The notes under the pieces: model-generated
The model's database searches: none
The model's input: the letters and a program-made list of their open reading frames with translations, nothing else
Told to the model about the DNA's origin: nothing
Made by a program: the position numbers and the translations under genes
Shown: one piece after another, positions 11,246 through 20,713 of the stretch
Numbering within the stretch: position 1 is the first letter of the stretch
How the letters are laid out: each line of letters opens with the position of its first letter
Assembly (NCBI GenBank): GCA_000511875.1
Contig: AZIN01000004.1
Location: forward strand, 186,001-250,000
Length of the DNA: 64,000 bases
From: Gammaproteobacteria bacterium MOLA455
Lineage (GTDB): Bacteria > Pseudomonadota > Gammaproteobacteria > Pseudomonadales > Porticoccaceae
Direction of reading: 5' to 3'

Positions 11246-12029
11246 AGAAATCACTGAAACTATTAAAACAAAAATCTGGCGTGAAACTCCCGAGTCTGAC
11301 AACTCATTTGCCGCCGCCAGCTGTTTTTGCTGTGGCTATGACGTCTACCGCGATATCTTAAAAAATGCTAGCTATATAGATTATCTCTACCTGCTTTTTA
11401 AGCGGCAGCAGCCAACGCCTGAACAGTCAGCACTACTTGAAGGGTTGGCCGTCGCACTAGCCAATCCCGGGCCAAGAGATCATAGCGTTAGAGCTGCCAT
11501 GAGTGCCGGCGTGGGTGGCTCTACACACGCCTCTGCACTGATCGCTGCACTCTCTGTGGGAGCCGGTAACTTGGGGGGATCTCGTGAAGTCTTTCATGCT
11601 ATGGAGTATTGGCAGCAGTGCGGGACTAGTCTGGAAGCGTGGCAGCAGTTGATCAGAGAGCCGCCTCAGCTTGGCCGAGAAGATGTCTGGCTGCCTATGG
11701 AGCACGCGCCGGGATTTGATCCCAATGGTGTCAGCTGCCCGACTCCAGTTAAACAGACTCTGGCACATCTGGTCGGCGAAGGCGAAGGCTTGCACCTCCA
11801 ATGGCTGAATGACAATCGCACTGCATTAGAAGAGTTCGCCGGATGCCCCTTGGCCTTTTCCGGTGTCGCCGCAGCTGCCCTCCAAGATCTTGAGTTTTTG
11901 CCTGAACAAGCTGAGATGCTGTTTTTACTATTGCGCCTGCCGGGCGCGGCAGTTCACAGCCTTGAGCAAGAGAGACTGGGTTGGCGCAAATACCCGTTTT
12001 TTGCCAACGGGTTCAAACTAAATCCGTGA
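11238..12029 (+). CDS. Citrate synthase-fold protein lacking catalytic residues (first paralogue)
   Basis: A 263-residue protein that I place in the citrate synthase / citryl-CoA lyase superfamily from the small-domain pattern: SAGVGGSTHASALIAAL followed by GNLGGSREV, then APGFDP, then LAFSGVAAAALQDLEF and LPGAAVHSLEQ. In canonical enzymes these positions read GPLHGG, GFGH and NVD or NID. By my alignment the first His is G113, the second His is P162 and the Asp is S208, so the usual chemistry cannot occur. The N-terminus has an odd SCFCCGYD cysteine cluster near residue 29. It overlaps the TPP gene by 8 bases and sits 27 bases before its own distant paralogue. The assignment to the fold is by eye. 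Confidence 0.65.
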   Translation: MPEEITETIKTKIWRETPESDNSFAAASCFCCGYDVYRDILKNASYIDYLYLLFKRQQPTPEQSALLEGLAVALANPGPRDHSVRAAMSAGVGGSTHASALIAALSVGAGNLGGSREVFHAMEYWQQCGTSLEAWQQLIREPPQLGREDVWLPMEHAPGFDPNGVSCPTPVKQTLAHLVGEGEGLHLQWLNDNRTALEEFAGCPLAFSGVAAAALQDLEFLPEQAEMLFLLLRLPGAAVHSLEQERLGWRKYPFFANGFKLNP

Positions 12030-12056
12030 GGCCATTCGGTCCAGTGAGAAAACTGT

Positions 12057-12863
12057 ATGACAGTTCACAGTAAGTTAGAGAAGTTTGAGGATAATTGGCG
12101 CACCTCAATGGGCGGTTGGTTTCCTGGCGAGAGGGTAGTATTGCGTGGAAAAGATGTGTTCAAGGAATTAAATAACAGCTCATGGATGGAGTATTTGCTG
12201 TTTGCCAGCACCGGGAAAAAATCCCCGCAAATTGCACGATTAATGGAGGGTATGTGGGTTATTTGTACCAGCTTTCCAGATCCGCGCATTTGGAACAATC
12301 GTGTATCAGCACTGGCCGGCACCACCCGCTCCACAGGGGCACTTGCTGCAGCCGCATCAGTAGCGGTTACCGAGGCGACAATTTATGGGCTAAAGCCAAT
12401 TAAAGGAGCCACAGATTTTTTATACCGCGCGGATAAGCGATTAGCTGAAGGTGAGGCTCTAGAACAGATTATTCGAGCAGAGTTAAAGCAGTATCGCAGT
12501 GTCTACGGCTATGGACGGCCCTTAGTTACGGCGGATGAACGAGTAGAGCCAATGATGAATTTTGCTCGTTCAATAGGCTGCGGTGAAGGCAAATATATCA
12601 AATTAGCCTTTGCTGTAGCGGAGTATTTAGCCGCTAGTCGATTTAAATACCAAATCAATATTGCGGCGGTCTGCGCTGGTTTATTGGCTGATGAAGAGTT
12701 GAGCCCTATGGATTTTTATCATATGGCGACGTTAGCTTTCACCGCTGGTGCGATGCCTTGTTTTATCGATGCATCAAATCAGCAAGAAGGATGTTTTTTT
12801 CCCTTACGAACTGCTCGGCTCAACTATACGGGAGGCGAGACAGTCAAGCACTGGAGGGTGTGA
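12057..12863 (+). CDS. Citrate synthase-fold protein lacking catalytic residues (second paralogue)
   Basis: A 268-residue protein of the same superfamily as its neighbour. Recognisable elements are GERVVLRGKDVFKEL near the N-terminus, the large-domain segment RVSALAGTTRSTGALAAAA, then LKPIKGAT, VYGYGRPL...DER and INIAAVCAG. The canonical catalytic His/His/Asp positions are K116, R154 and A203 by my alignment. The two proteins differ strongly from each other, so they may form a heteromer in which each supplies different surfaces. Its stop is 3 bases before the TonB receptor start, implying one operon. Function unknown. Confidence 0.65.
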   Translation: MTVHSKLEKFEDNWRTSMGGWFPGERVVLRGKDVFKELNNSSWMEYLLFASTGKKSPQIARLMEGMWVICTSFPDPRIWNNRVSALAGTTRSTGALAAAASVAVTEATIYGLKPIKGATDFLYRADKRLAEGEALEQIIRAELKQYRSVYGYGRPLVTADERVEPMMNFARSIGCGEGKYIKLAFAVAEYLAASRFKYQINIAAVCAGLLADEELSPMDFYHMATLAFTAGAMPCFIDASNQQEGCFFPLRTARLNYTGGETVKHWRV

Positions 12864-12866
12864 ATA

Positions 12867-14999
12867 ATGACTAAGCTGTATGCAGTATTTGTTTTATTAA
12901 GTCTGGCTTGTAATCCGACATTTGCCGAAAATTCTCTTAACTCAGATGTTGATTTCGCTGGTTTCTACGGTGATGAAGACTATGTTTCAATTGCTACAGG
13001 CACCACCCAGCCAATCGCCAAAGCGCCGGCGGTGGCATCAGTTATTACCGCCAGCCAGATAAGCGCCATGGGCGCCCGAGATATTGACCAGGTCTTAGAA
13101 TCGGTTCCCGGTCTGCATATAAGTCGTGACGTGATTGGATACAATGCTCAATATCTTTTCCGCGGTATTTCTTCAGACTTCAACCCTCAAGTTCTAATGC
13201 TCATTAATGGCATTCCCATCACTAATTTATTTCAGGGCGATCGCAATGTTGTTTGGGGCGGTATGCCAGTGGAGTCGATCTCGCGAATAGAAGTCATTCG
13301 CGGGCCCGGTTCAGCACTCTATGGTGCCGACGCCTTTGCCGGAGTGATCAATATAGTTACCAAGACTGCCGATGAGGTAAAGCGTAATTCTGCCGGGGTA
13401 AGAGTCGGCTCTTTTGATACCACAGATGTATGGTTTACTGGAGCCGGTGAAAAAGGTGAACTAGGTTATATGGGCACCATTGAGTTTACGAAAACCGATG
13501 GATCTGATGCGGTGATCAGCGGCGATGCTCAAAGCCTGCTTGATTTAATTACTGGAACTGCAGTGTCAAATGCCCCAGGTTCAGTTAATCGTTCTGCTGA
13601 GAATATTGAATTGCGTCTTGAGGCAAGTTACAAAAAATTGCGGCTCAGAGCGGGCAGCCAGATTCGCAATAATATCGGCGATGGTGCCGGCGCTGCTCAA
13701 GCACTTAATCCAGGGAATAAATTTTCCAGTCAGCGCTTTAATGTGGATCTCACCTACACTGACGAGGACATTTTTGATAACACCTTGATCGAGTTTCAAA
13801 CCAGTTATTTTGACACCTCTCAGGAAGTTGAAGGCAATTTTATACTGTATCCAGCGGGGTCAACCGGCCCTTTTCTCGATCCATTTGGTGTGCCTTTCTT
13901 CCCGCCCTTTCCCGACGGGGTAATTGGCAATCCAGAAATTTTTGAGCGCCATACCCGCTTCGGTATGCGCCTTGAGCACAGCGGTATCAGTAAGCACCGT
14001 ATCAGTGCTGGCGCCGGCTATTACGATGGTGAAATTGACAAAATAACCGAGTGGAAAAACTTTGGTATTAATCCAGATACGATGTTTCCCATCTTACCTG
14101 GCGATCCATTAGTTGATGTATCAGATACCCCATTTGTATTCCTCACCGAAGACAGTCGCGACAATAAATATGTGTTTCTTCAGGATGTCTGGCAGCTAGC
14201 CAATGACTGGGAATTAACCGCGGGCCTGCGGCATGATAGCTACTCGGATTTTGGCTTAACCACCAATCCAAGGTTAGCCCTGGTCTGGTCTACCAGTTAC
14301 AAATTAACCACAAAGTTACTTTACGGCGAGGCGTTTCGCGCCCCTTCATTTGCTCAAACGCGGGCAATTAATAACCCTTTAATTCTCGGCAATATCAATC
14401 TTAAGCCGGAAGAGATTAAAAGCTATGAATTGGCGTTTGATTATCGACCCAATTATGAACTGACATTGATGACCAATTTTTTCTATTACGACTGGACCGA
14501 TATTATCCAGTTTAAATCCGATACCAATAATAGTACTCGCACCGCGCAAAACTCTGGAGAGCAGACTGGCTATGGTATGGAGTTTGAGGCGACCTGGCAG
14601 GCAACGGATAATTTCACTCTGACCGGTAATTTCGCGATGCAAAATTCCACCGATGAAACACAGGATGTGCCTGCAGCCAAGTCCCCAGAAAAGCAGCTCT
14701 ATCTGCGCGCTGACTGGGTCTTTCCGAAAGATTGGCGGGTTAATGTGCGTGCCAATTGGGTTATGGACCGCAATCGTCTCAGTGGGGATATGCGACCAGA
14801 TATAGACGACTACATCGTATTTGACCTGTCACTGCGCAACGTTATGAGTAACACCTTTGAATTCGCTCTGACGGTCAATAATCTGTTCGACGAAGACGCC
14901 CGTGAACCCAGCCCCAACTCTGATCCTAGGCCATTTATTTTCAATGACTTACCGCTCTCAGGCAGAGCTTTATTGGGCGAGATTCGCTACAGCTTTTGA
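12867..14999 (+). CDS. TonB-dependent outer-membrane receptor
   Basis: A 710-residue outer-membrane transporter. A signal peptide (residues 1-20, ending TFA) is followed by a plug domain (about 45-175: ASVITASQISAMGARDIDQVLESV, then GPGSALYGADAFAGVINIVTK) and a beta-barrel ending in a C-terminal aromatic residue (IRYSF). The barrel region LAYGEAFRAPSFAQTRAI-type segment (about 485-500) is standard. The ligand is unknown; neither siderophore nor B12 markers are near. It is three bases downstream of the second citrate synthase-like gene, so its ligand is probably the substrate or precursor used by those enzymes. Confidence 0.93.
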   Translation: MTKLYAVFVLLSLACNPTFAENSLNSDVDFAGFYGDEDYVSIATGTTQPIAKAPAVASVITASQISAMGARDIDQVLESVPGLHISRDVIGYNAQYLFRGISSDFNPQVLMLINGIPITNLFQGDRNVVWGGMPVESISRIEVIRGPGSALYGADAFAGVINIVTKTADEVKRNSAGVRVGSFDTTDVWFTGAGEKGELGYMGTIEFTKTDGSDAVISGDAQSLLDLITGTAVSNAPGSVNRSAENIELRLEASYKKLRLRAGSQIRNNIGDGAGAAQALNPGNKFSSQRFNVDLTYTDEDIFDNTLIEFQTSYFDTSQEVEGNFILYPAGSTGPFLDPFGVPFFPPFPDGVIGNPEIFERHTRFGMRLEHSGISKHRISAGAGYYDGEIDKITEWKNFGINPDTMFPILPGDPLVDVSDTPFVFLTEDSRDNKYVFLQDVWQLANDWELTAGLRHDSYSDFGLTTNPRLALVWSTSYKLTTKLLYGEAFRAPSFAQTRAINNPLILGNINLKPEEIKSYELAFDYRPNYELTLMTNFFYYDWTDIIQFKSDTNNSTRTAQNSGEQTGYGMEFEATWQATDNFTLTGNFAMQNSTDETQDVPAAKSPEKQLYLRADWVFPKDWRVNVRANWVMDRNRLSGDMRPDIDDYIVFDLSLRNVMSNTFEFALTVNNLFDEDAREPSPNSDPRPFIFNDLPLSGRALLGEIRYSF

Positions 15000-15105
15000 G
15001 CGAGTCTTAACCTTTAGACATAGATGAGCGAGCAAACCGTCAAGGCAACTTGCCAGCTCTTTTTACAGCAGTACAGGAGGTAGTGCTATAAAAATTATAG
15101 GGAGC

Positions 15106-16044
15106 ATGCGGGCGCTGTTTGTTGCCCTTGCAGCACTGATTTTCTGCCGCAGCGTTACCGCTGCCGCGGTTGAGCTGGTGATCGTCTACCCACAGGTGCG
15201 AGAGCCATTTGCCCGTGTCTTTGAAGAAATTGTTCGAGGCGCTGAGGACGGTTATGGGCAGAAGGTGCAGCGCGTAGCATTAGCAGAAAATCAGTCTCCC
15301 GTGGACTTTGTCCATGTTCTCGACAGGCAGTCTCCAGTATTGGTGCTAGGCAATCGCTTGGCTCGGCAGGTTTCCAAGCAGAACCTACAGCACAAAGTAA
15401 TAGTCGGTGCGGTTAATGGCGAATTTAACGGAGTTTATGGGATCAGCCTGACCCCCAGTTTTGAGTCCATATCCAGTAAGTTGCGGTTTTTAGTTCCCAG
15501 CGTTAGAAAGGTTCATGTGATTGCTAAACCGGGAACCACTGCCGGTGATTTTGATCTGGGGGTGGGAAACTCCCCGGTACAAGAGTCTGAGGGACTTCAC
15601 GGCTTCAGCTTGATTATTCATGAGGCCGAAGATATCAGGACTGCAGCTACAGTCTATCGCAATCTGATGCAAACCTTAGATAAGGACGACGCTCTGTGGA
15701 TTCTGCCGCGCGGCTCATTTGTTAATAATGCGATGTTATCCATATTGTTGCAGGAGTCTTGGGAAAAGCGCTTTGTGGTGTTCTCATCGAACCCAGTACA
15801 TGTAAAGCGTGGCGCCCTGTTTTCTGTCTATCCCAACAACTACAAGATGGGTTTAAGTCTTGGGCATCTAGCGCAGACCATTGCCGACGATCAGCCATTT
15901 TCTGAAGGCCAAGAGATAGTTCGGGAAATGCAGCTATTGAGCGATGTGTTCGTTACCCTCAATGAGCGCACTAGCAACCATCTAGGGATTAATTTGACCG
16001 ATGATATGCGTGAGCACATTGATCTAGTCCTGCCAGCGCGGTGA
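15106..16044 (+). CDS. Periplasmic binding protein, ABC substrate-binding-like (COG2984 type)
   Basis: A 312-residue secreted protein with a Sec signal peptide (residues 1-20, cleavage near TAAA) and a two-lobed type-I binding-protein look (VYPQVREPFARVFEEI, then VNGEFNGVYGISLTPS, then ALWILPRGSFVNN). No ABC permease or ATPase gene is nearby; instead its stop lies 6 bases before a sensor kinase gene. I infer that it presents a ligand to the kinase rather than to a transporter, as known for some orphan binding proteins. It is 106 bases after the TonB receptor. Confidence 0.75.
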   Translation: MRALFVALAALIFCRSVTAAAVELVIVYPQVREPFARVFEEIVRGAEDGYGQKVQRVALAENQSPVDFVHVLDRQSPVLVLGNRLARQVSKQNLQHKVIVGAVNGEFNGVYGISLTPSFESISSKLRFLVPSVRKVHVIAKPGTTAGDFDLGVGNSPVQESEGLHGFSLIIHEAEDIRTAATVYRNLMQTLDKDDALWILPRGSFVNNAMLSILLQESWEKRFVVFSSNPVHVKRGALFSVYPNNYKMGLSLGHLAQTIADDQPFSEGQEIVREMQLLSDVFVTLNERTSNHLGINLTDDMREHIDLVLPAR

Positions 16045-16050
16045 TCACTT

Positions 16051-19000
16051 ATGCCTAGACTAAAACCGAATTGGTTTGATACGTTGCGCTTTAAAACCCA
16101 GATATCTCTGGTCTTTATCTTAGGTATTCTGGTGTTGGCTTTCGTCACATCGCTTACCGTAAGCAAAATTTCAAGCTCGATTATCGAAGTGCATGAGGTG
16201 CTTCAGGGCAAACAGGTAACTGAATCTCTCGCGCGGCGCAGTGAAATTGCACTGCTATACCAGAGTCCTGAGGCCGCTAGCGATATTGGCGAGGATGCGA
16301 TGAACTTTCCCGGTGTAAAGGGAATATTGATTGAAACGGATAAATCAGATGTGTTGTTTTCCATGGGTTCGATGTTTGTCGCCGATAGCAGTGATTTTGT
16401 TGATCAGGATACCCAGCAGGCTGCTGAGATGGCGAGTGAAAAAGCTACCGAACTCAGTTTGATATCAGAAAATATCGATTTTTGGAAGTTCGCTTCCCCG
16501 GTCTATACCAGCAGTGCCGATGACCACCAAGCGCTGGATACAGCAAGCAGTGACCATGTTCTGTTGGGATACATCACTGTGGTAGTGGGCAAAGACACTC
16601 TCCATAAGATGCAAAAAAGTATATTGCAAAATAACTTAATAGGGTCATTTGTTGGCGCGATTATTTTGCTCTCTGCCTTGCTCTATTTCTCGCGTCGTCT
16701 GACCACCCCAATTGAGCGGTTATCCACGGTGATGAAGCGAGCCCAGCAGGGTGAAGAGAAAATTCGCGCTGAAATACAGGGGCCGGTGGACATTACCGAT
16801 ATGCAAAAATCCTTTAATCGGATGATGCAGGTGCTTGAAAATCGTCGTCGAGAACTCAAGCGAGCAATGAAAATGGCCATGACATCGGCCGAGATGAAGG
16901 TTGAATTTGCCGCCAACGTAACTCATGAACTGCGAACGCCGATGAACGCAGTGCTAGGTATGTTAGACCTGTTGACCACTATGGGTTTGAGTCTTAAACA
17001 GCAGGAGTATGTGCAAACAGCCAAATCCTCTGGTGACAATCTGCTGGCGTTGATCGACGATATTCTCAATTTTTCTGAGGCCGATGCCGGTAAAATAAGC
17101 ATTACTAATCGCGACTATATGCTCCATGAAAGCCTCGATGAAGTAGTCGGGTTACTCTCCAGCACGGCCCTTAAAAAGCATCTTAATATCGGCTATATCA
17201 TCGATGATGATGTTCCCTTAGCACTGCATAGCGACAGCGATAGAATTCGCCAGGTACTGATTAATCTAGCAGGCAACGCCCTTAAATTTACCGAGCGCGG
17301 CGACGTCTCAATTCATATTAGTCTTCACGATGATGAGAAGATGGCTTCTGGCGCGTCGGGTCAAGTGCCTCAGGAGCGCAAGGATGCGGGCTCAACAGTG
17401 CGTCTGAGATTTATCGTTAAGGATACAGGCATAGGTATAGCGCCGGAGGATCAAGCGCGAATTTTTGAGGCTTTCACTCAGGTTGACTCTTCAAATACCA
17501 AAGGCTATCAAGGCACTGGCTTAGGTCTGGCGATCAGCAGCCAGATTGTTGAATTAATGGGGGGTGATATCTTCGTCTCCAGTGAGCTGGGTAAGGGCAG
17601 TCAATTTGGCTTTAGCCTGCCGGTGATGGTGGCGCAACCTTTGGAGCCTGAGGCCGCTGAAGCTGGGCCCGCGGATGGGTCTGTAGCTAAGACTAAAAGT
17701 GGCCTTGAAGAAATTAGTGCTCTGTTTGTCAGTGCCAGCGAAATCCTCAATGGTTTTGCAGCACAGCAATTTAAAGCTCTGGGTGTTAGGGCAAAATTTG
17801 CCGCATCAGGTTTAAAGGCCTTAGATATTATTCGCCAGAGTCAGGCGCGAGATTGCGTTGACATTCTGTTTGTTGATCAGGATCTCGATGATATTAAAAT
17901 CAATGAACTGCTCAAATTTATTCAGTTAGAACCAAATTTTGGCAAGCGGCCTGTGGTGATGCTCAGCAATCCCTGGAATAAAGATTCCGAGACCAGTGAA
18001 CTGACGCTCCCAAGACTGAATAAGCCACTGCGATCTAATTCACTAGTGGACATATTAAGCAAATACTTTGTCGCTGGCAGTGGCACCAACTTCGATGATG
18101 ATCGATTGCCTGAGGAAGTGGCGGCTCCCCGCTCATGCAAAATTTTAGTGGTTGATGACAGTCGCGCAAATCAGCAGGTTGCCTGCGCTATGTTAGAGCG
18201 CCTGGGTTGTCAGGCGACACTGGCTAACAATGGCAAAGAGGCCCTGGAGAAGGTGGTTCGAAAAGACTACGACCTGGTCTTTATGGACTGCAATATGCCG
18301 GTTATGAATGGCTATGACTGTACCAAACAAATAAGACTCTACGAGGGCGATCAAGCGGGCAGGCTGCCAATTATCGCCATGACCGCCAATAACTCTGAAA
18401 ATGAAGAGCGAATTTGTCGCGAAGTCGGCATGAGTGACTTTCTGTCAAAACCTCTGAGTCTGGCTGGCCTGCGGGAAAAGCTGACTTACTGGTATGGCAA
18501 TAATCCTGTTCCAGATGACGAGCCAGATGAAGAGCCTGTGGAAAAGTCAGTCGATGTTGACGCGAAAGAGGTAAAGCAACCCGTCGCCGGATACACTGAG
18601 CTCAGTTATGACGTCAAGGTTATAGCCTCTTTACGTGAGGCCGTAGGTGAAGTGGTGTCGTCGATGATAGCTGCTTTTCTTGAAGATACGCCGATCTATA
18701 TCGGCAAGCTAAAAATAGCCCTGACAGAAAATAATGCTCGTCAGGTAAGGGATATGGCCCACACCATCAAGGGTAGTGCGGCGAATTTCGGTGCTGTTGA
18801 ACTGGTCGCTGCGAGCAAGAAGTTAGAGGATGGCGCGACCCGGGAAGACCTCAGTGATGGGGTTCAGTTGCTCAAGCGAATTTACCTTGCCTTTGACGCG
18901 TTACAAAAAGATCTCAAGCAGGAAATCTCTCTGGACGCAGAGACCGCCAAGGTTCCCTTAAAAAGCGCAAGCTCGAGCAACATCTTAGTAGTGGATGATG

Positions 19001-20652
19001 ACCGAACCGTGCGTATGGCATTGGTCGATGCCTTTACCCGGGAGAACTATGAGGTCGAAGAAGCCAACAACGGTATGCAAGCTTTAAATATCTGCAAACG
19101 GCACATGCCGGATCTGGTATTGATGGATGCGGTGATGCCGGAGCTAGACGGCTTTGATGCCTGTCAGATGATTCGCGAACTTCCCCATGGCAGTGATATT
19201 CCGGTGCTAATGATCACCGCACTGAATGATGAGCAGTCAATCGTTCGGGCCTTTTCCTCCGGTGCCACAGACTACATCTCCAAACCGATCAACTTCTCGG
19301 TGATCAAACAGCGCGTGGCGCGACTGATTAAGGCCAGTAAAGCGGAGCAAGATGTTAAGAAGCTCGCTTATCACGATCCACTGACCAGTTTGCCCAATCG
19401 TACCTATTTAAAACAGCAGTTAGCTGTGACAGTCAACCGAGCGGCCACAGAGAATCAGCGCTTTGCAATTTTATTCCTCGATCTGGATCGCTTCAAAATG
19501 ATCAATGACACCATGGGCCACGATGCCGGTGATTTATTGCTTAAAGCGGTCGCGGATCGCATTCGTCACTGTGTTCGTGAAAATGACTTTGTTGCCCGCC
19601 TTGGTGGTGATGAATTCACTGTTGTACTGGAAAATATTGCCAGCCTTGATGGTGCCTCCAGTGTCGCTGAGAAGATCTGTCGCTCGGTGGCGCGGCCCTT
19701 CGTCTTTATGCAACAAAAGATGTTTGTCACCACCAGTATTGGCATCTCTATTTTTCCCGATGACGGTGAGGACGTTAGCGCCCTGATAAAGCACGCCGAT
19801 TCGGCGATGTTCCGGGCCAAGGAAAAGCGTGATGACTTCTGTTTTTATGAGCGCGGTATGGAGGCTGAAATCGCTAAGCGGCTCAAGTTAGAGCAGGAGT
19901 TGCGCAAGGCTATAGATGGCGATCAGTTGGTCCTACACTATCAGCCGCAGATTGACTTCAAGACCGGCGACCTTGTGGGTGCCGAAGCGCTAGTGCGCTG
20001 GGAGCATCCGCTCAAAGGGTTGGTGCCACCTGATGTCTTTATTCCCCTGGCCGAGGAGAGTGGGCTGATTAATCAGCTCACCGACTGGGTGCTGGAAAAT
20101 TCTGCGCTACAGATTAAGCGTTGGCTTGATGAGGGTTACAGGCTCACTCTTGCGGTAAACCTGTCGGTTAAGGATCTCATGCAGGAGGACTTGCATACCA
20201 AGTTACAAAATCTGATCAAGCGCAGCAACTTGCCGCCAAATGTTCTCGAGTTAGAAATTACCGAGAGCACGTTGATGGATCACCCGGAGCTAATGATTAA
20301 AGAGCTCAATAAGATTAAAAAAATGGGTATCACTGTTGCCATGGACGACTTTGGCAGCGGATATTCATCGCTAAATTATCTTAAGAAATTACCGGTTGAT
20401 GTGTTGAAAATCGACCGCTCGTTTATCTCGGATATTGAATCAGACTCCAGTGATAGTGCCATTGTCGCGGGTATTATTGCTCTGGCGAAAAACCTCGGTA
20501 TGAGCACAGTTGCAGAGGGTGTCGAGACGGAAGCCCAGCGCTGTATTTTGCAACAGCTTGGCTGTGACTCTTTTCAGGGCTATTTAGTCAGTAAGCCAGT
20601 AACGCCTCAGCGCTTCGCCGAGCTGTTTTTGAGCGCCGAGAAAGTGATCTAA
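16051..20652 (+). CDS. Giant hybrid histidine kinase with REC, HPt, GGDEF and EAL domains
   Basis: A 1533-residue inner-membrane signalling protein. Order: TM1 (about 17-39), periplasmic sensor (40-194), TM2 (195-214), HAMP (about 215-270), HisKA with phospho-His H292 in VTHELRTPMNAVLG, HATPase with N405/N409, DTGIGI (458-463) and GTGLGLAI (488-495), a degenerate receiver-like domain (about 552-672), receiver with D746, HPt with H904, receiver with D1026, GGDEF (1185-1189, intact) and EAL (E1312-L1314, with ELEITES, DDFGSGYSSL and KIDRSF). Phosphorelay and c-di-GMP turnover are thus on one chain. The first receiver lacks the acidic pair and may be regulatory. It is 6 bases after the binding-protein gene, which probably provides its ligand signal. 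Confidence 0.95.
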   Translation: MPRLKPNWFDTLRFKTQISLVFILGILVLAFVTSLTVSKISSSIIEVHEVLQGKQVTESLARRSEIALLYQSPEAASDIGEDAMNFPGVKGILIETDKSDVLFSMGSMFVADSSDFVDQDTQQAAEMASEKATELSLISENIDFWKFASPVYTSSADDHQALDTASSDHVLLGYITVVVGKDTLHKMQKSILQNNLIGSFVGAIILLSALLYFSRRLTTPIERLSTVMKRAQQGEEKIRAEIQGPVDITDMQKSFNRMMQVLENRRRELKRAMKMAMTSAEMKVEFAANVTHELRTPMNAVLGMLDLLTTMGLSLKQQEYVQTAKSSGDNLLALIDDILNFSEADAGKISITNRDYMLHESLDEVVGLLSSTALKKHLNIGYIIDDDVPLALHSDSDRIRQVLINLAGNALKFTERGDVSIHISLHDDEKMASGASGQVPQERKDAGSTVRLRFIVKDTGIGIAPEDQARIFEAFTQVDSSNTKGYQGTGLGLAISSQIVELMGGDIFVSSELGKGSQFGFSLPVMVAQPLEPEAAEAGPADGSVAKTKSGLEEISALFVSASEILNGFAAQQFKALGVRAKFAASGLKALDIIRQSQARDCVDILFVDQDLDDIKINELLKFIQLEPNFGKRPVVMLSNPWNKDSETSELTLPRLNKPLRSNSLVDILSKYFVAGSGTNFDDDRLPEEVAAPRSCKILVVDDSRANQQVACAMLERLGCQATLANNGKEALEKVVRKDYDLVFMDCNMPVMNGYDCTKQIRLYEGDQAGRLPIIAMTANNSENEERICREVGMSDFLSKPLSLAGLREKLTYWYGNNPVPDDEPDEEPVEKSVDVDAKEVKQPVAGYTELSYDVKVIASLREAVGEVVSSMIAAFLEDTPIYIGKLKIALTENNARQVRDMAHTIKGSAANFGAVELVAASKKLEDGATREDLSDGVQLLKRIYLAFDALQKDLKQEISLDAETAKVPLKSASSSNILVVDDDRTVRMALVDAFTRENYEVEEANNGMQALNICKRHMPDLVLMDAVMPELDGFDACQMIRELPHGSDIPVLMITALNDEQSIVRAFSSGATDYISKPINFSVIKQRVARLIKASKAEQDVKKLAYHDPLTSLPNRTYLKQQLAVTVNRAATENQRFAILFLDLDRFKMINDTMGHDAGDLLLKAVADRIRHCVRENDFVARLGGDEFTVVLENIASLDGASSVAEKICRSVARPFVFMQQKMFVTTSIGISIFPDDGEDVSALIKHADSAMFRAKEKRDDFCFYERGMEAEIAKRLKLEQELRKAIDGDQLVLHYQPQIDFKTGDLVGAEALVRWEHPLKGLVPPDVFIPLAEESGLINQLTDWVLENSALQIKRWLDEGYRLTLAVNLSVKDLMQEDLHTKLQNLIKRSNLPPNVLELEITESTLMDHPELMIKELNKIKKMGITVAMDDFGSGYSSLNYLKKLPVDVLKIDRSFISDIESDSSDSAIVAGIIALAKNLGMSTVAEGVETEAQRCILQQLGCDSFQGYLVSKPVTPQRFAELFLSAEKVI

Positions 20653-20713
20653 ATTCACCCCTCAGGGCTCTGCTATGTGATAATGCCGCCAAAATTCAGA
20701 GCCAGATATTTTC

